Source: Scalesia atractyloides (Eukaryota; Streptophyta; Magnoliopsida; Asterales; Asteraceae). From it: a stretch of 64,000 bases of DNA. Positions within the stretch are counted from its first letter, which is position 1. Each line of letters begins with the position of its first letter. The notes below the pieces were generated by a model, which was not told the origin of the DNA, ran no database searches, and saw only the letters and a program-made list of their open reading frames with translations. A program made the translations under genes and the position numbers. The stretch covers positions 37,584,869-37,648,868 of the forward strand of contig CAMTDV010000018.1 of the NCBI GenBank assembly GCA_947069175.1, in the 5' to 3' direction. This document shows, one piece after another, positions 46,917-58,081 of this stretch.

Positions 46917-46986
46917 ACTCACCAGTGTTTACCCTAAAACTGTGTCGATTTCAAAATATCTCAAAACAGTTTTTCTCTCTAACACC

Positions 46987-49900
46987 ATGGCTCCCAAATC
47001 AAAATCTTCGAAGAAATCCACACAAGAACTTTAACCTTACACTCTCATAATCAAAACCCCACATAATTACACCGCCATACTTGAAGCAAACAACGCAAAT
47101 ACTCGCTATCACCCAATGATTCGAATTTTGTAAAAGTCGAAATTCAAGCACATGTTAGAAGTCAAAGCCCCAATCTACATTGATTCTCTTTGTGACTTCT
47201 GGAATAATGCTAAGGTTCACTCAACAGCTACTGGTGTTCCTTATACAATAATCTCAAGAGTAGGGGGAGTGTTGATGCAAATTAGCCCCCAATCGATCTC
47301 TCAAGTTTTCAAGTTAAATGACATAGAACATCCTGTGTCATTTCCCCTCAATGAGATCCAAGCATAGTTTCTGGAAAGAGGTTATGAAGGCCAGATGAAA
47401 GGTATGACCATTTTTAAACCTAACTTTCCTGCTGAGATGAGACTTTTCTTTCACACATTCTAACTTGTCTCTCAGCAAAAACCAATGCTTTCAATGAAAT
47501 TCCATTGAACATGCAATATCTGGGGTACGCAATTTTAACTGACACAGATTTTAACTACTCCCAGATACTGTTCAATGATCTTGAGAATAATTTTCAAAAT
47601 ATTGAAAAAAAAAGCTTTTTTGATTCACCCACGTTTTCTGAGTGTTTACCTACAAGATCAAATCAAAGGTCCTGAAAGTAAAATAGGCGCTGTGTCTAAC
47701 CCAGGCCGCCTCAATCATCAAACCTTTACCAGAATAACAAACAAAGATAAAGTTGCAAAAACACAAGTAGAGGAGGTTGAGCAAGTTTTACCTGAACAAA
47801 ATGTTCAAACTTAACCTCTTGCTACTGAGCCCACTGCTCTTGGTGATCAGGGCACCACAACCGCTGCTCTGAAGCCCACACCAAAAATCCTTAAAAAGAA
47901 AACAAAAACACATACCAAAAAGCCCACCAAACCCAAAAAGGGTCCTCTGGAAGATGAGATCCCAGAGGTTAACCCAGTGACAACACCAAAGTCACAAACC
48001 ACTGCTGCTACTTCTTCACAGCAGATGGTTCAAAGATTTCCAACCGGCTTTGAAACTCCTCCTTCTTCCTCACAAATGGAAAAAGGTTGTAGACACAGGG
48101 ACACCAAATTATGAAGCTCTAGATCCACTTGGTTCTATCTTCCACAACCCCTCTCCGGGGCACTGTCGCTTTCTACACAACCACCTTCACCAATACCCAC
48201 ACTTCCACCCACTATATTACCATTGCTGAATCCAATTGAATTTGGCCAGGCACAAACCAGCACTTCTCAACAACCTATTACTGAGAATATACTTCATCAA
48301 GAGGCTGGGTCTGACTCTTTATTCATTGCTAGCCCATCAGCACATGAAGAGGCTACATCCCATGGTGATAGTTCAACTTAAGCAGCCACTACAATTGCTG
48401 AACTACCAAGTTCTCGGTTGGACAGTGGTTTCGTTAATAAGACTTGGTTGAAGGCAACCATTGTTGAGGCAACAACTGTTACCTCTGCTGTGGGAAGTCA
48501 CCAGTTCAAAGACAAAGGGGCATCTATGGTTGAAGCTGGTACTAAAACCACTGCTAATGATACCATAGATACAACTACCACTTCTGGTAGGAGTTCAGAT
48601 GATCCTATTAAATTAGGTGATGATCTAAAATATCAGGATTTGACGGAGATAGTTACTAAGATAGAACATTATGTGGACGAGATCAAAAATTTACTGAAGC
48701 AGATGATAGCTACAAAAATCAACCCTCTGTTCTATCCACTATTGATCTAAAAGAAGCTCTTAACCCTCTGTTTCAACATCAGCAACACAAGCACCAGATG
48801 AATGATGTTAGAAACATGGTTGAGTCAAGGTATCAAGACACTACAACAGACATTAAAGCCATCAAAGCTCATCTACTCACAACCACTAGCCATGCACCTC
48901 CAATGGTTATCTTTGTTACAACAGATGAAGCAAAAAAAGGGGGAGAAACCTTGGGAAACAAAAAGCGGAAAATAGAGGATGATAAGGCCAGACCTACATT
49001 AAATATTCCAAGGCCTGATGGTTCAAAGAAGAAAGATTTAACGGATGAAATTGTGGCCAAGGCAAGGGCTAGTCACAAGAAAACAGTGATCGAGGATAGC
49101 AGAGTGTTGGTTGAGAAAAAGATTGAACAACAAAAAGAAAAAGGAGAGGTCGGTACTTCATCAAAGAAGATACCTGCTAGAAAAGCTAGGCAACCAACAA
49201 CCCGTAAAACTAAGCCTGAAACCAATCCAACCATCAAAACCTCTGTCTCTCAAAAACCTATCACATCTTCAAAACCACAACTCACATCCACACAAGCAGA
49301 TGTTACAGCATCTGTTGATACAACAGAGGTTGCAATAGATGCAACTCTATCCACTGCCATGATCACATTTCCCACACCAACTCATCCATTATCCACACCA
49401 CCAAAAATACCACCACCGCCATCACCCACTTTAAGGTTTAAAAGGAGAAAGATCACAAAAGTGATAAATGATGTTGAGATTCCTGCACCTCTTCCACTAT
49501 CATCACAACCAATGACTTCCACATCAGAGCTTACAACATCTTCAACTCTTGAAGTTACTCCTGTAGCAAAGTTGTATCCTCTTGATTTACCAGCAGTCAG
49601 GGAAGAGATTCTAAGTTTCTTTTCAGAAGATGACCCTGACAAAAGAATAATCTTATACCTTGATGGCTATCCAAGACCTGCAAATGTTGATGATTTCCTA
49701 TACTTGAAACGAAAGCAAGCAGAGGATATTGCCAAAAGAGAAACAGCTGGTAAAGGTGATAGAGAAATACAGATTGCCATGACCTTTCGACAACCAGTTA
49801 TCAGAAAGGGAAGATAAGCTGCTCAAAAGTGAACTTATTGAGTATATCATGGATAAGAAGATGTATAAGGCAACAAGGGCACAGTTCAGGGATTGGAGCA

Positions 49901-50713
49901 TATATGAGCTAAGAGATGAAATCAACAGAATGCAAGAAATGTTGAAAGACCCCCTCAAAAAGCCAACTCCTCCCAACTGGGATTTACAAGAAAGATATGC
50001 CTGAAAAGGACTTAAAGTTGAAGAGAATGAATAATGAACTAATTCGGAATCACTATGGTTCGAAGAACCAAGTGATGAGATGGGGAGAGGTCAGGGTGAT
50101 AGACACTTACAAAAATTTGGAAGAAAGGAGGAAAAAGGATCCATCCATGCCTCCTAAACCTGATTATTCAAATGAAGATGCTATTCTCAAAGCCCAACTC
50201 TCCAAAAAGTCCAGCACATCATCTGCCCATTCCACACTTGCCCTGTTACACAAAAAAAGGCAAGGGAGATGTCTCTAAAGACTGACAAAGAGTTTGAGGA
50301 TACATTTATCAAAGAAGGTATACATAACATGATTGATTATCCAACAGATGATTCAAGTGCCAAGCTGGCTAAAGATTTATCACAAATAGCTCCTTCTCAA
50401 ACCTCAGCAATAAAAGCTCCTTCAAGAAAACCATCAGACCCAAAAATTCTAAAGTGGAAGGTCGACAAATATACCCATGAATTGACGCTGCTCAAGTCTG
50501 ATGGTAATGCCACTAAACTATCCATGGAAGCTGCTTATGGGCTTACAGTAGAAGACTTCCAAGAATTATTATGTTTAGAGCTGGATAAGGATGCTGATGA
50601 CATAGAATCTCTTAACTTTGAACTTCAATTAAAAGGTCAAATAAGAAAATTCTTCCTGAGGAATAAAGACCAAGAAAAAAGTGTTTTTGGCATCATTTGT
50701 TCCAGGGGGAGAT
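46987..50713 (+). pseudogene. S2 third ORF (env-like position)
   Basis: The ATG at 46,987 in context AACACCATGG begins MAPKSKSSKKSTQEL, then a stop. The N-terminal domain (to about 47,660) has FWNNAKV, VFKLNDIEHPV, ERGYEG, FFHTF, FNYSQILF and HPRFLSVYL. These motifs fall in the same order as in the S1 third ORF. A Pro/Thr/Ser-rich region follows (47,700-48,640), then a basic Lys-rich part (48,800-49,440) and a C-terminal region (49,560-50,713; RRKKDPSMPPKPDY, ILKWKVDKY). Several stops and frameshifts (near 47,030, 47,133, 47,366, 47,462, 47,812, 48,110, 48,380, 48,750, 49,815, 50,000 and 50,275). The last frame has no stop before the LTR. No membrane segment seen. Confidence 0.78.
50703..50713 (+). 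other. Polypurine tract of S2
   Basis: CAGGGGGAGAT before the LTR start at 50,714. It lies inside the third-ORF reading frame (Ser-Arg-Gly-Arg-Leu). Confidence 0.88.
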
Positions 50714-50842
50714 TGTTGGGATTGAACCCTATGAAAGGAACAGATGATACAAAGCCAAATAACACTATCCGAGCTTTGGTTAAACTATCAGAGGTTACAA
50801 CCTCTGTTGTACATACACTACTTTCCCTAAAGACTGCTCTCC
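50714..50842 (+). repeat. 3' LTR of S2, left part (129 bp)
   Basis: TGTTGGGATTG to CTGCTCTCC, matching 11,536-11,664. It is interrupted by block C; TCTCC at 50,838-50,842 is the left target duplication. Confidence 0.95.
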
Positions 50843-51260
50843 TGTTGGTGCACTTTGTGTTCGTCACTTGTCGAATAGGCTAGATAGAGCGTGTGTTGAA
50901 TATTGTATATGTTAGAATTGAACACACGACCGAAATAGTGTTGAGATGGTCAAGTTCGCCCGAACTTGTCCTATGTAGGGCAAGTTCGAGCGAACTTGCA
51001 TTTTGGAGCGAAGTTGATGTTTCCCTATAAATAGGTGGTGTGTATTTTTCATTTAAGTTTTTGGCATCCCTATGGGGAGGTGCTGCCGGATTCTCTCCAG
51101 GAACTCCGGCAGCTGGACTTATAAAGATGTATACTCTTTCGGTATGAATGAAGACTTTCGTTGCATTCTGTTTCTACTCCATTCTATAATAACATTCTAC
51201 CGAATCGGTTTATGTTTATCCACTAACATCCGTCTAGAACCGCCTGATCACGGACCTTCA
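50843..51260 (+). repeat. LTR 1 of block C (418 bp)
   Basis: TGTTGGTGCACTTTG to GGACCTTCA. Two perfect palindromes at about 50,952-51,000 and a half-site GGAGCGAAGTTG precede the TATA CTATAAATAGG (51,025-51,035). Confidence 0.93.
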
Positions 51261-51262
51261 AT

Positions 51263-51274
51263 TGGTATCAGAGC
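51263..51274 (+). other. Primer-binding site of block C
   Basis: TGGTATCAGAGC, two bases after LTR 1. Confidence 0.92.
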
Positions 51275-51322
51275 ATTTGCGTTGGGTTGACGAACTTAAC
51301 ATGGTTTTTCAAGACTTTTCAT

Positions 51323-51596
51323 CAAGTTTACCCGAACTTGACAAAGTTTTTCATGATTTTTCATCAAGTTCGCCCGAACTTGACTGATTTTCATTGAAAT
51401 TAAGCATAAGTTGGCCCGAACTTGTCTATTGCATGCAAGTTCGCCCGAACTTGGAAGTGTCTAAACAAGTTCACCCGAACTTGTCTCAAGCCGACTAAGT
51501 TCGACCAAACTTGTCACATAGTGACCAAGTTCACCCGAACTTGTCTCACAAGTTCGCACGAACTTGTCCAATGTCTCACAAGTTCGCCCGAACTTG
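51323..51596. repeat. Palindrome cluster in S1 leader (block C)
   Basis: Nine sites in 275 bp, spaced about 20-40 bp. Four have perfect arms; most others carry CAAGTTCACC, i.e. loss of the CpG in one arm. This is the densest cluster in the window. Confidence 0.92.
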
Positions 51597-51611
51597 TCCA
51601 AGGCATTGAAA

Positions 51612-52975
51612 AAAATTTATTGCTCGGTTGATGAGACGGGTGTCCAGAAAAAATTTGGTGATATAAATTTTTTAACGTCCGATACTGACTATTCGGGGAC
51701 ACCGTCGGAGGCCTTAGGGAGAGGCTGAGATGATGAGGTTAGAGATGGTTGAAGATGAGAGGGTATTCATTGATTCCAAAGCAATTTGGTGATCATTAGA
51801 GTTGAAGACTACCGATGGGCCTAAAGTTAAATTCCGCATTTGATGAAAACTGAAAATTCCGGATTTGAGGGGGAATTTCAGTAAAAATTTCAGTATGGTC
51901 AAAATTTGCAAAACTGAGGGCGAATGAAAAATTTTCAATATTTGAAGATTCCGGCATTTTTGAAATTTGTGACTACTGCAACAGTATTCGGGTGGTTATC
52001 GATTGACAGATTTTCGGGAAATGCATAGAATTGAGATTCATTGAGATTTTGTGATCATAGGAAGTTCCGATTTATCAGATCATGATACAGATTGATGCTT
52101 AAGGGTTAGAGTCCTGATCTTCGGTTAAGGAACAGTTAGCTGGATTAGCAGTCGTTGGTACCGATGAAGGAACTGAGGACGTTCAAAACGTGCAATGATG
52201 ATCTTAGGATTAATGACTAGCTCCGAAGACGGATGGTTTCAAAATTACCAAGGAGATCTGAAGTTATCCCAGATACGCTAACTGATGATAGCCTTTGGTG
52301 GCCATTATTTTTAGCCTTCAAGCAGATGAATCATTCTTTTCTTTGGACTAACTGCCATTGGATGATGATGTTTGGTGATTAAGTGGCGCTGGTCTACCGA
52401 AGATAGCTATATATATGCATTATGACTGAAGAGGAAGAATGTGATTTGATCATGGACGAGTGATTCTCAGATTCAAAGTGCTACCAGATGATTTATTTCC
52501 GATGAAGATTTGTTGATTGAAAAAGATTACCGATTTGTTGATCTGGAGTGATTACGGAAATCGGGATTTCAGATTTTTGCGGGAAACATTGATTTGAAGT
52601 TTACCAGTGTGGTAATTCGATGTTTCTATCAATTGCCGGTTGAGTCTTGAAGATCGGAAGATCAAGCATTGGAGATGCGCTAAACTGAACGCGGATGTGG
52701 TTAAAGTTGAAATGGAGAAGCTAGATTGATGAGCTTCAAATTGGTGTCTATTCAAGATAATTTGTCGGTCAAGCAAATCGAAGGAGGTTGGAAACTGTGC
52801 AACAAATATCTGAACTGGAGATTTCAGATGGAATTAGATGTTGATAATGCAAACCCGAATCATGAATTAAGGGGGAATTTGTTGACGCTTTTGACGACAT
52901 CGGCAGATACCTTGATTGAAGTTCCAGAATATTCAAACACGGCTCAAATTTGAAGACCAAGATTTGACAGTAATG
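51612..52975 (+). other. Noncoding interior of the small block C unit
   Basis: No gag or pol. A GATGAGACGGGTG segment near 51,630 matches the leader at 26,091 in block A. The end (52,828-52,975) contains GGAATTAGATGTTGAT and AAGGGGGAAATTTG sequence shared with 59,757-59,917. The unit therefore looks like a large-retrotransposon-derivative type element that depends on other elements. Confidence 0.75.
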
Positions 52976-52989
52976 AACAAGGGGAAATT

Positions 52990-53447
52990 TGTTGGTGCAC
53001 TTTGTGTTCGTCACTTGTCGAATAGGCTAGATAGAGCGTGTGTTGAATATTGTATAGGTTAGAATTGAACACACGACCGAAATAGTGTTGAGATGGTCAA
53101 GTTCGGGCGAACTTGTCCTATGTAGGATAAGTTCGCTCGAACTTGTCTTACATAGGACAAGTTCACCCGAACTTTAAGTATAGACTATTTTGGAGCGAAC
53201 TTGATGTTTCCCTATAAATAGGTGGTGTGTGTGCATTTGTCATTTAAGTTTTAGCATCCCTACGGGGAGGTGCTGCCGGTTCTCTCCAGGAACTCCGGCA
53301 GCTTGACTTTGAAGATGTATAGTCTTTCGGTATGACTGAAGACTTCCGCTGCATTATGTTTCTACTCCATTCTTAATAACATTCTACTGAATCGGTTTAC
53401 ATTTATCCACTAACTTCTGTCTAGAACCGCCTGATCACAGACCTTCA
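52990..53447 (+). repeat. LTR 2 of block C (458 bp)
   Basis: Preceded by the purine run AACAAGGGGAAATT. Longer than LTR 1 because of an extra palindrome unit (sites at about 53,099, 53,128 and 53,158). TATA CTATAAATAGG at 53,212-53,222. It is followed by ATTGGTA and then rearranged sequence, so its primer-binding site is cut after five bases. Confidence 0.92.
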
Positions 53448-53451
53448 ATTG

Positions 53452-53632
53452 GTAAGCGCATAGTACTTTCTTCCAGAAACTTCAATATACTATCGTATTC
53501 TTTAAGTGACGGACATATCGTTTTGTCGAGCAAATACTCTCTAACTGATGATAGGAAGTATTGAAATTCATTACCAACTTGCACCGTAGAAGTAATCGTC
53601 TTCTCATCAGTACTCAAACTTGCATTCGATGT
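53452..53632 (-). pseudogene. Third-ORF N-terminal scrap, minus strand
   Basis: Encodes CPSLKEYDSILKFLEES and, after a rearrangement at about 53,540, the KTITSTVQVGNE segment. Inverted relative to the surrounding LTRs. Confidence 0.8.
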
Positions 53633-53900
53633 ATTCTTCTTCAGTCTTCTCAAGACCGTGTTTTCGCATTTGAACTTTAAGATGACAGAAACGCTCGATC
53701 ATTTGCTTCATGGTCTCATTCTTTAGCATGGTGAAGATATCGAATTCTTTCAGAATAAGTGTCTTTTTACTTTTGTTCATTTCGGCACTACCTTGATACT
53801 TCTTCTGTAATGACAACCAAAGATCTCTTGCAGTAGTATACTCTGGTAGCAAAATCAAGATTAAGATCTCTTTTGTAGTATTACTTTTGTTCATGATTAA
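53633..53900 (-). pseudogene. Gag capsid scrap, minus strand
   Basis: Encodes ILLPEYTTARDLWLSLQKKY to MRKHGLEKTEEEYIE. It is an inverted copy of about 54,300-54,557, separated from it by roughly 400 bp. Confidence 0.85.
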
Positions 53901-53993
53901 ATGATCTGATAGCATGTTCGACCGAACTTGTAGTAGTGCTAGATGTTTTCAAAGTTTTTGAATATTTTCAGTATACACATCTCATTATTCACA

Positions 53994-54557
53994 ATGGATG
54001 ATATGCAAAGAGCTTTTATGTCCAGAGCTAGTTCGTCGAATGCCAACGTGATACATCAAGTCAATCTTGATAACGAGATGGGAACGACTGTAAACCGCCC
54101 AAGCTAATGAGCATGGACGAATATGAAGCATGGAAGGAGAAATTTACCTATTGGGTGCAAGCCATGCACTTCGCTGGCTAGGTGTCGATTGAAAGAGGCT
54201 ACACTATTCCAGTAGATGAACATCAGCAAGTCCTTGAAAAGTACAATTACTCTACAGTACAAAGAGACGAATACATTGCTGAGGAAAAGATGATCAGTCT
54301 CATCCAACAGTCTGTCAAAGAAGATATCCTGATTTTGCAACCAGAGTATACTACTGCAAGAGATCTTTGGTTGTCATTACAGAAGAAGTATCAAGGTAGT
54401 GCCGAAATGATCAAAGTAAAAAGGCACTTATTCTGAAAGAATTCGATATCTTCACATGCTAAAGAATGAGACCATGAAGCAAATGATCGAGCGTTTCTGT
54501 CATCTTAAAGTTCAAATGCGAAGACATGGTCTCGAGAAGACTGAACAAGAATACACG
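53994..54557 (+). pseudogene. S1 gag N-terminal part
   Basis: ATG at 53,994 (MDDMQRAFMSRASSSNANVI), preceded by leader with one palindrome at about 53,914-53,931. A frameshift and stop at about 54,105 follow, then MDEYEAWKEKFTYWVQAMHF, a TAG (54,179), and VSIERGYTIPVDEHQQVLEK to 54,436 with another shift. It is truncated at 54,557 by a minus-strand LTR. This copy shows the natural Gag N-terminus of the S1 family. Confidence 0.86.
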
Positions 54558-54905
54558 GAACCTAAATTTGATATCTAACGTCCATAATAGCAGAAATATT
54601 ACGTCGTGTTTACCAATAGACAAGATTTAATCAGTTAATCGTCAGTTTTATTGATCAAACGTTCTGGACAAACTGACAGAGCTTCGCCTCTGAAATGCCA
54701 AAGTTACAAATGAAGTAGGCTAGCAAGGTATTTATAGAGATGGAAGTTCGCTCATGAGGTGCCTAAGTTCGCCTGAACTTGACTAGACATGTGTTATGAG
54801 CGAACTTGATACAATATAACATAAATACTTCAAACACCTAGCCTATTCAGCTCTATACTATACAGACTCGATATAAGACTAAGACATAGACATTATGCAC
54901 CAACA
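54558..54905 (-). repeat. S1 LTR fragment, minus strand
   Basis: Minus-strand start TGTTGGTGCATAATGTC at 54,905. The terminal 25 bp or so of the other end are missing. TATA (rc) at about 54,729-54,738, one palindrome near 54,763-54,780 and half-sites. Confidence 0.85.
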
Positions 54906-55480
54906 GGTGAAAACGACTCAAGATGATGTTATATCTGCTACTTCTAAAAATGAAGATGATTCTGATAAAGAAATTCCTGCTAAAGAGCAAGAAAAGATTG
55001 AGGCAGAGATTAGAGCAGAGAAAGAAAGAGAATTGGATGCTGATTTTGATCTTAATGCAGAAAAAGAGTCCGATGAAGATAGGCCTAAGAAATCTAAACG
55101 TGTTAAGTCTGTGACTGTTTCGTCAACAAAGACTACAGGGTCTCCTCAGACCAAAGGAAAGAAAAATCAAAGAAATAGCAAAAGGCTGTAAGTAAGAGGC
55201 AAAAAAGATCGTTGAAAAGCACAGAAGCCCCACAAGAACCTTCTGGTGCTCAGGAGAAAGGAGTCACACAAGAACCTCCTCCACAAGAACCTCCTGTTAT
55301 TATGCATACTGAAGCTGAAAGGCCAGGAGTTACACAAGAACCTCGTGTGTCTGACTTTGTTGAAGTTCCTATCATTGAATCTCCTGTTGCTCCAACGAAT
55401 TCTGTTCCTGAAAGTTCTACGCCAAGGAAGTCAACACCAAAATCTGCAACACCAAAGTGGTATGCAAGACTAAGATACGC
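54906..55480 (+). pseudogene. Third-ORF middle fragment, plus strand
   Basis: Lys/Glu-rich KTTQDDVISATSKNEDDSD, KESDEDRPKKSKRVK, then Thr-Gln-Glu-Pro repeats (VTQEPP, PQEPPVI, GVTQEPRVSDF). Ends near 55,480, where AGATACGCTAACTGATG sequence, also seen at 52,272, begins; 55,481-55,608 holds unrelated noncoding DNA with one palindrome at about 55,594. Confidence 0.82.
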
Positions 55481-55608
55481 TAACTGATGCCAGATATTAA
55501 ATCATTAGCATCTTGCAGATCTTTTTCAATGAAGGGGTTAAAGGTTGACGACTAGACAGGATGTGTGCTTCAATAACCTAGAATTACATTTTTTAAGTTC
55601 GGGCGAAC

Positions 55609-56354
55609 TTGGTCTCTCTAAATCACGGCATTTGCGTTGACGAGACTGGAGCCAAAGTTAACGAGACGTTATACAGATCGATGATTGGGTCGCTGATGTA
55701 TCTGACGGCATCGCGCACATGTGCCAGATATCAGTCAAGCCCGAGGATCTTACACATGCAGATCGTGAAGAGAATCTTCAGATACATGAAAGGATGCCCA
55801 AGCACCGGCTTGTGGTACCCGAAGAACGACAATTTCGACCTCACAGGCTATACTGATTCTGATTTTGGTGTAGATAAGTTGAACTCAAAATCAACTACAG
55901 CGGGATGCCAGTTCTTCGGAACAAGAATGGTAACCTGGCAGTGTAAGAAACGGACTACGGTCGCTCTCTCTACCAGTGAAGCTGAGTATATCTCGGCCTC
56001 CATCTGCTGTTCATAGATTCTGTGGATTCAACAGCAGATGAGAGACTATGGTCTGCAATTTCTAGACACTCCGCTGTATGTTGATAACAAGGCAACCATA
56101 GATATAACTAAAAATCCGGTTCATCACTCACGCACAAGACACATTGAAATTCGTTATCATTTCATTCGTGATTGCTACGAAAAGAAATTGGTGCGAATAG
56201 AAAAATCCACACCGACGAACAAAAGGATGATTTTTATACCAAACCATTTTCTTTGTCACGGTTTAAATACTTGCTGAGAATTAACGGTATGAAAAATTTG
56301 CTGACAGGTGCGGACGCTGAGGTTGAATACGGATCGGACGACGAGTTTGCGTGA
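55609..56354 (+). pseudogene. S1 RT C-terminus and RNase H, block C
   Basis: Starts at LNHGICVDETGAK. MIGSLMYLTAS is followed by a deletion. RNase H has YTDSDFGVDK, TSEAEYISAS, a TAG stop at about 56,014, LYVDNKATIDI and TDEQKDDFYTKPF. Frameshift near 56,210. Stop TGA at 56,352-56,354 after SDDEFA. Confidence 0.88.
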
Positions 56355-57770
56355 TCCACATTGGTTTGTAAATATCTTTCTACTTTAGAATTTTGTTAAA
56401 ATCTAAAGTCCAAAAAGATGTTTTTGATTTTAGGGGGAGAAATGTTAGAGAAAAAAAATTGAAAATTTTAAAAACCAAAAACATATAAAAAATTCAAAAT
56501 GTACAAAAACATTGAAAAAGACAAAAAGAGTTCAGTGTTATAAAAGGAAATGATAGTACATCAATGGAGTATCACAGTATGCTAAAGAATTCTAAAGTTT
56601 AATAAGTGATAAACGAGTCTTACTGTGGATATGTCGATAGGCTTAACACGTTCAGTAAACTGTTTTCGAGATATAAACTAAATTTAGCAACTGCTTAAAC
56701 TTGTGGATTAACATATCTTGGATATATGGACGTAGCACTCTGAAATTTCGTTTGAAAGATTGCCTGATTCTGAGATACGAGGACTTTATAGATAGTTGAT
56801 ATCTGGGTATTATACAAGTTCTTCTGATTTTGCGGAAGCAGTAGCCTAGAACTTCTATAATACTTTCGTTATAAACCCCAAACTGCATGCAAAAAGATCT
56901 AATCATTTGCAGTGCTAAAAAGATTACTTAAGTGGAACACACCTTAAAGACGGGCCTTCATCTCTTTGTATGTACGGTAGTACTAACCTGAGCTCTCAAG
57001 GTCTCGCACAACCCAGATTCAGATATCAATTACACTTCACCTGTAAGATGAAATCTAGGGAATCTGGATACGGGAGTATATTCAAGAAGTGGGAACCGCA
57101 GTTAAGTCAAGTTTCATAAATCATACCTTAACATATCTTGAAACAGTTGAGAAATGTGGTAAAGCTTAAGTGGACAAACATATCGACAATCTAAGTAAAC
57201 GAGTTTAAAACTTAAATTCTGTTGAAGGTCAATGGTACTGGTGATATGTCTCAATTAACTGATATGATCCTTAGACACGAATTCACAAAAATATGTCTGT
57301 AAATATATTTGTACATAGTTTACATTGTCCTGTACATAGTATTTCAGCTTTACAGATTAAAATCAAAAAGATTTTCAGTGTGTTTTAGCATAAACTTGCA
57401 AAAATACAAAAAGATTTTAATTCTGCATTGTTTTCAGCAAACCAATGTTGGAGAACGGATCTTCGAAGTCTGGTAAGATGCTAGAACTGGTGGGAATCTC
57501 TTTGACAACGGGCTGGGAGCTAATCTGTTAATCTGAAAAATTAAAAAGATAAAAAGTTCATTAATTTGAAACTTTGATTTTGAAAATATCAACAATTTGT
57601 TCGTAACGAGTCAATCCGGGGTCATTAACTTGGACTCGGCAGACAAATCGGTTAACCAAGGTCATTAGCTTCGACTTGGTTAGCTGAGTGAATTTTTGTA
57701 ACTGGTAAAAAGATGGAAAGTTCAGGGGTTAAGATGAAAAATTAAAAGAGTTTGAAATTGTGGTTTGGCA
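56355..57770 (+). other. S1 spacer with first polypurine tract, block C
   Basis: PPT TTTAGGGGGAGAAA at about 56,429-56,442. The rest is noncoding, conserved with 39,136-40,375 in inverse orientation. It ends in sequence with GGTTAACCAAGGTCATTAGC-type repeats. Confidence 0.8.
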
Positions 57771-57931
57771 AGTTCGGACGAACTTGCTAAACAAATCATG
57801 TTTAACAAACAAGCAAGTTCGACCGAACTTGCAGATGGTTGTCTGGTTGATTAAAAGCTAAGTTCCCCCGGACTTAGATGGGCCTTGTCTTGGGCTATGC
57901 AAGTTCGCCCGAACTTGCCTAAGTATAAATA
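57771..57931 (+). promoter_or_regulatory. Predicted internal promoter of the third ORF, block C
   Basis: Palindromes at about 57,770, 57,814 and 57,900 (perfect arms) and a degenerate one at about 57,860 precede GTATAAATA (57,923-57,931), about 155 bp upstream of the predicted ATG at 58,082. A further site at about 57,938 and a GAGCGAACTTAAG half-site (57,979) follow. Confidence 0.62.
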
Positions 57932-58081
57932 TTGGCATGTTCGGCCGAACACATCACTTGCACACCTGATAATCCTCTGAGCGAACTTAAGCACTTTTGA
58001 GCAAAGTTGTGAAATTGGCAATTTGATACCATTATACTGCCCAAATTTCTGTTGTTTTTGGTGATTTGCACACCAACGACA

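Noticed and set aside
51323..51596. Regular-looking palindromes with spacers, resembling a CRISPR array
   Set aside because: Spacers vary in length, the repeats are degenerate palindromes, there are no cas genes and the DNA is a plant retrotransposon leader.
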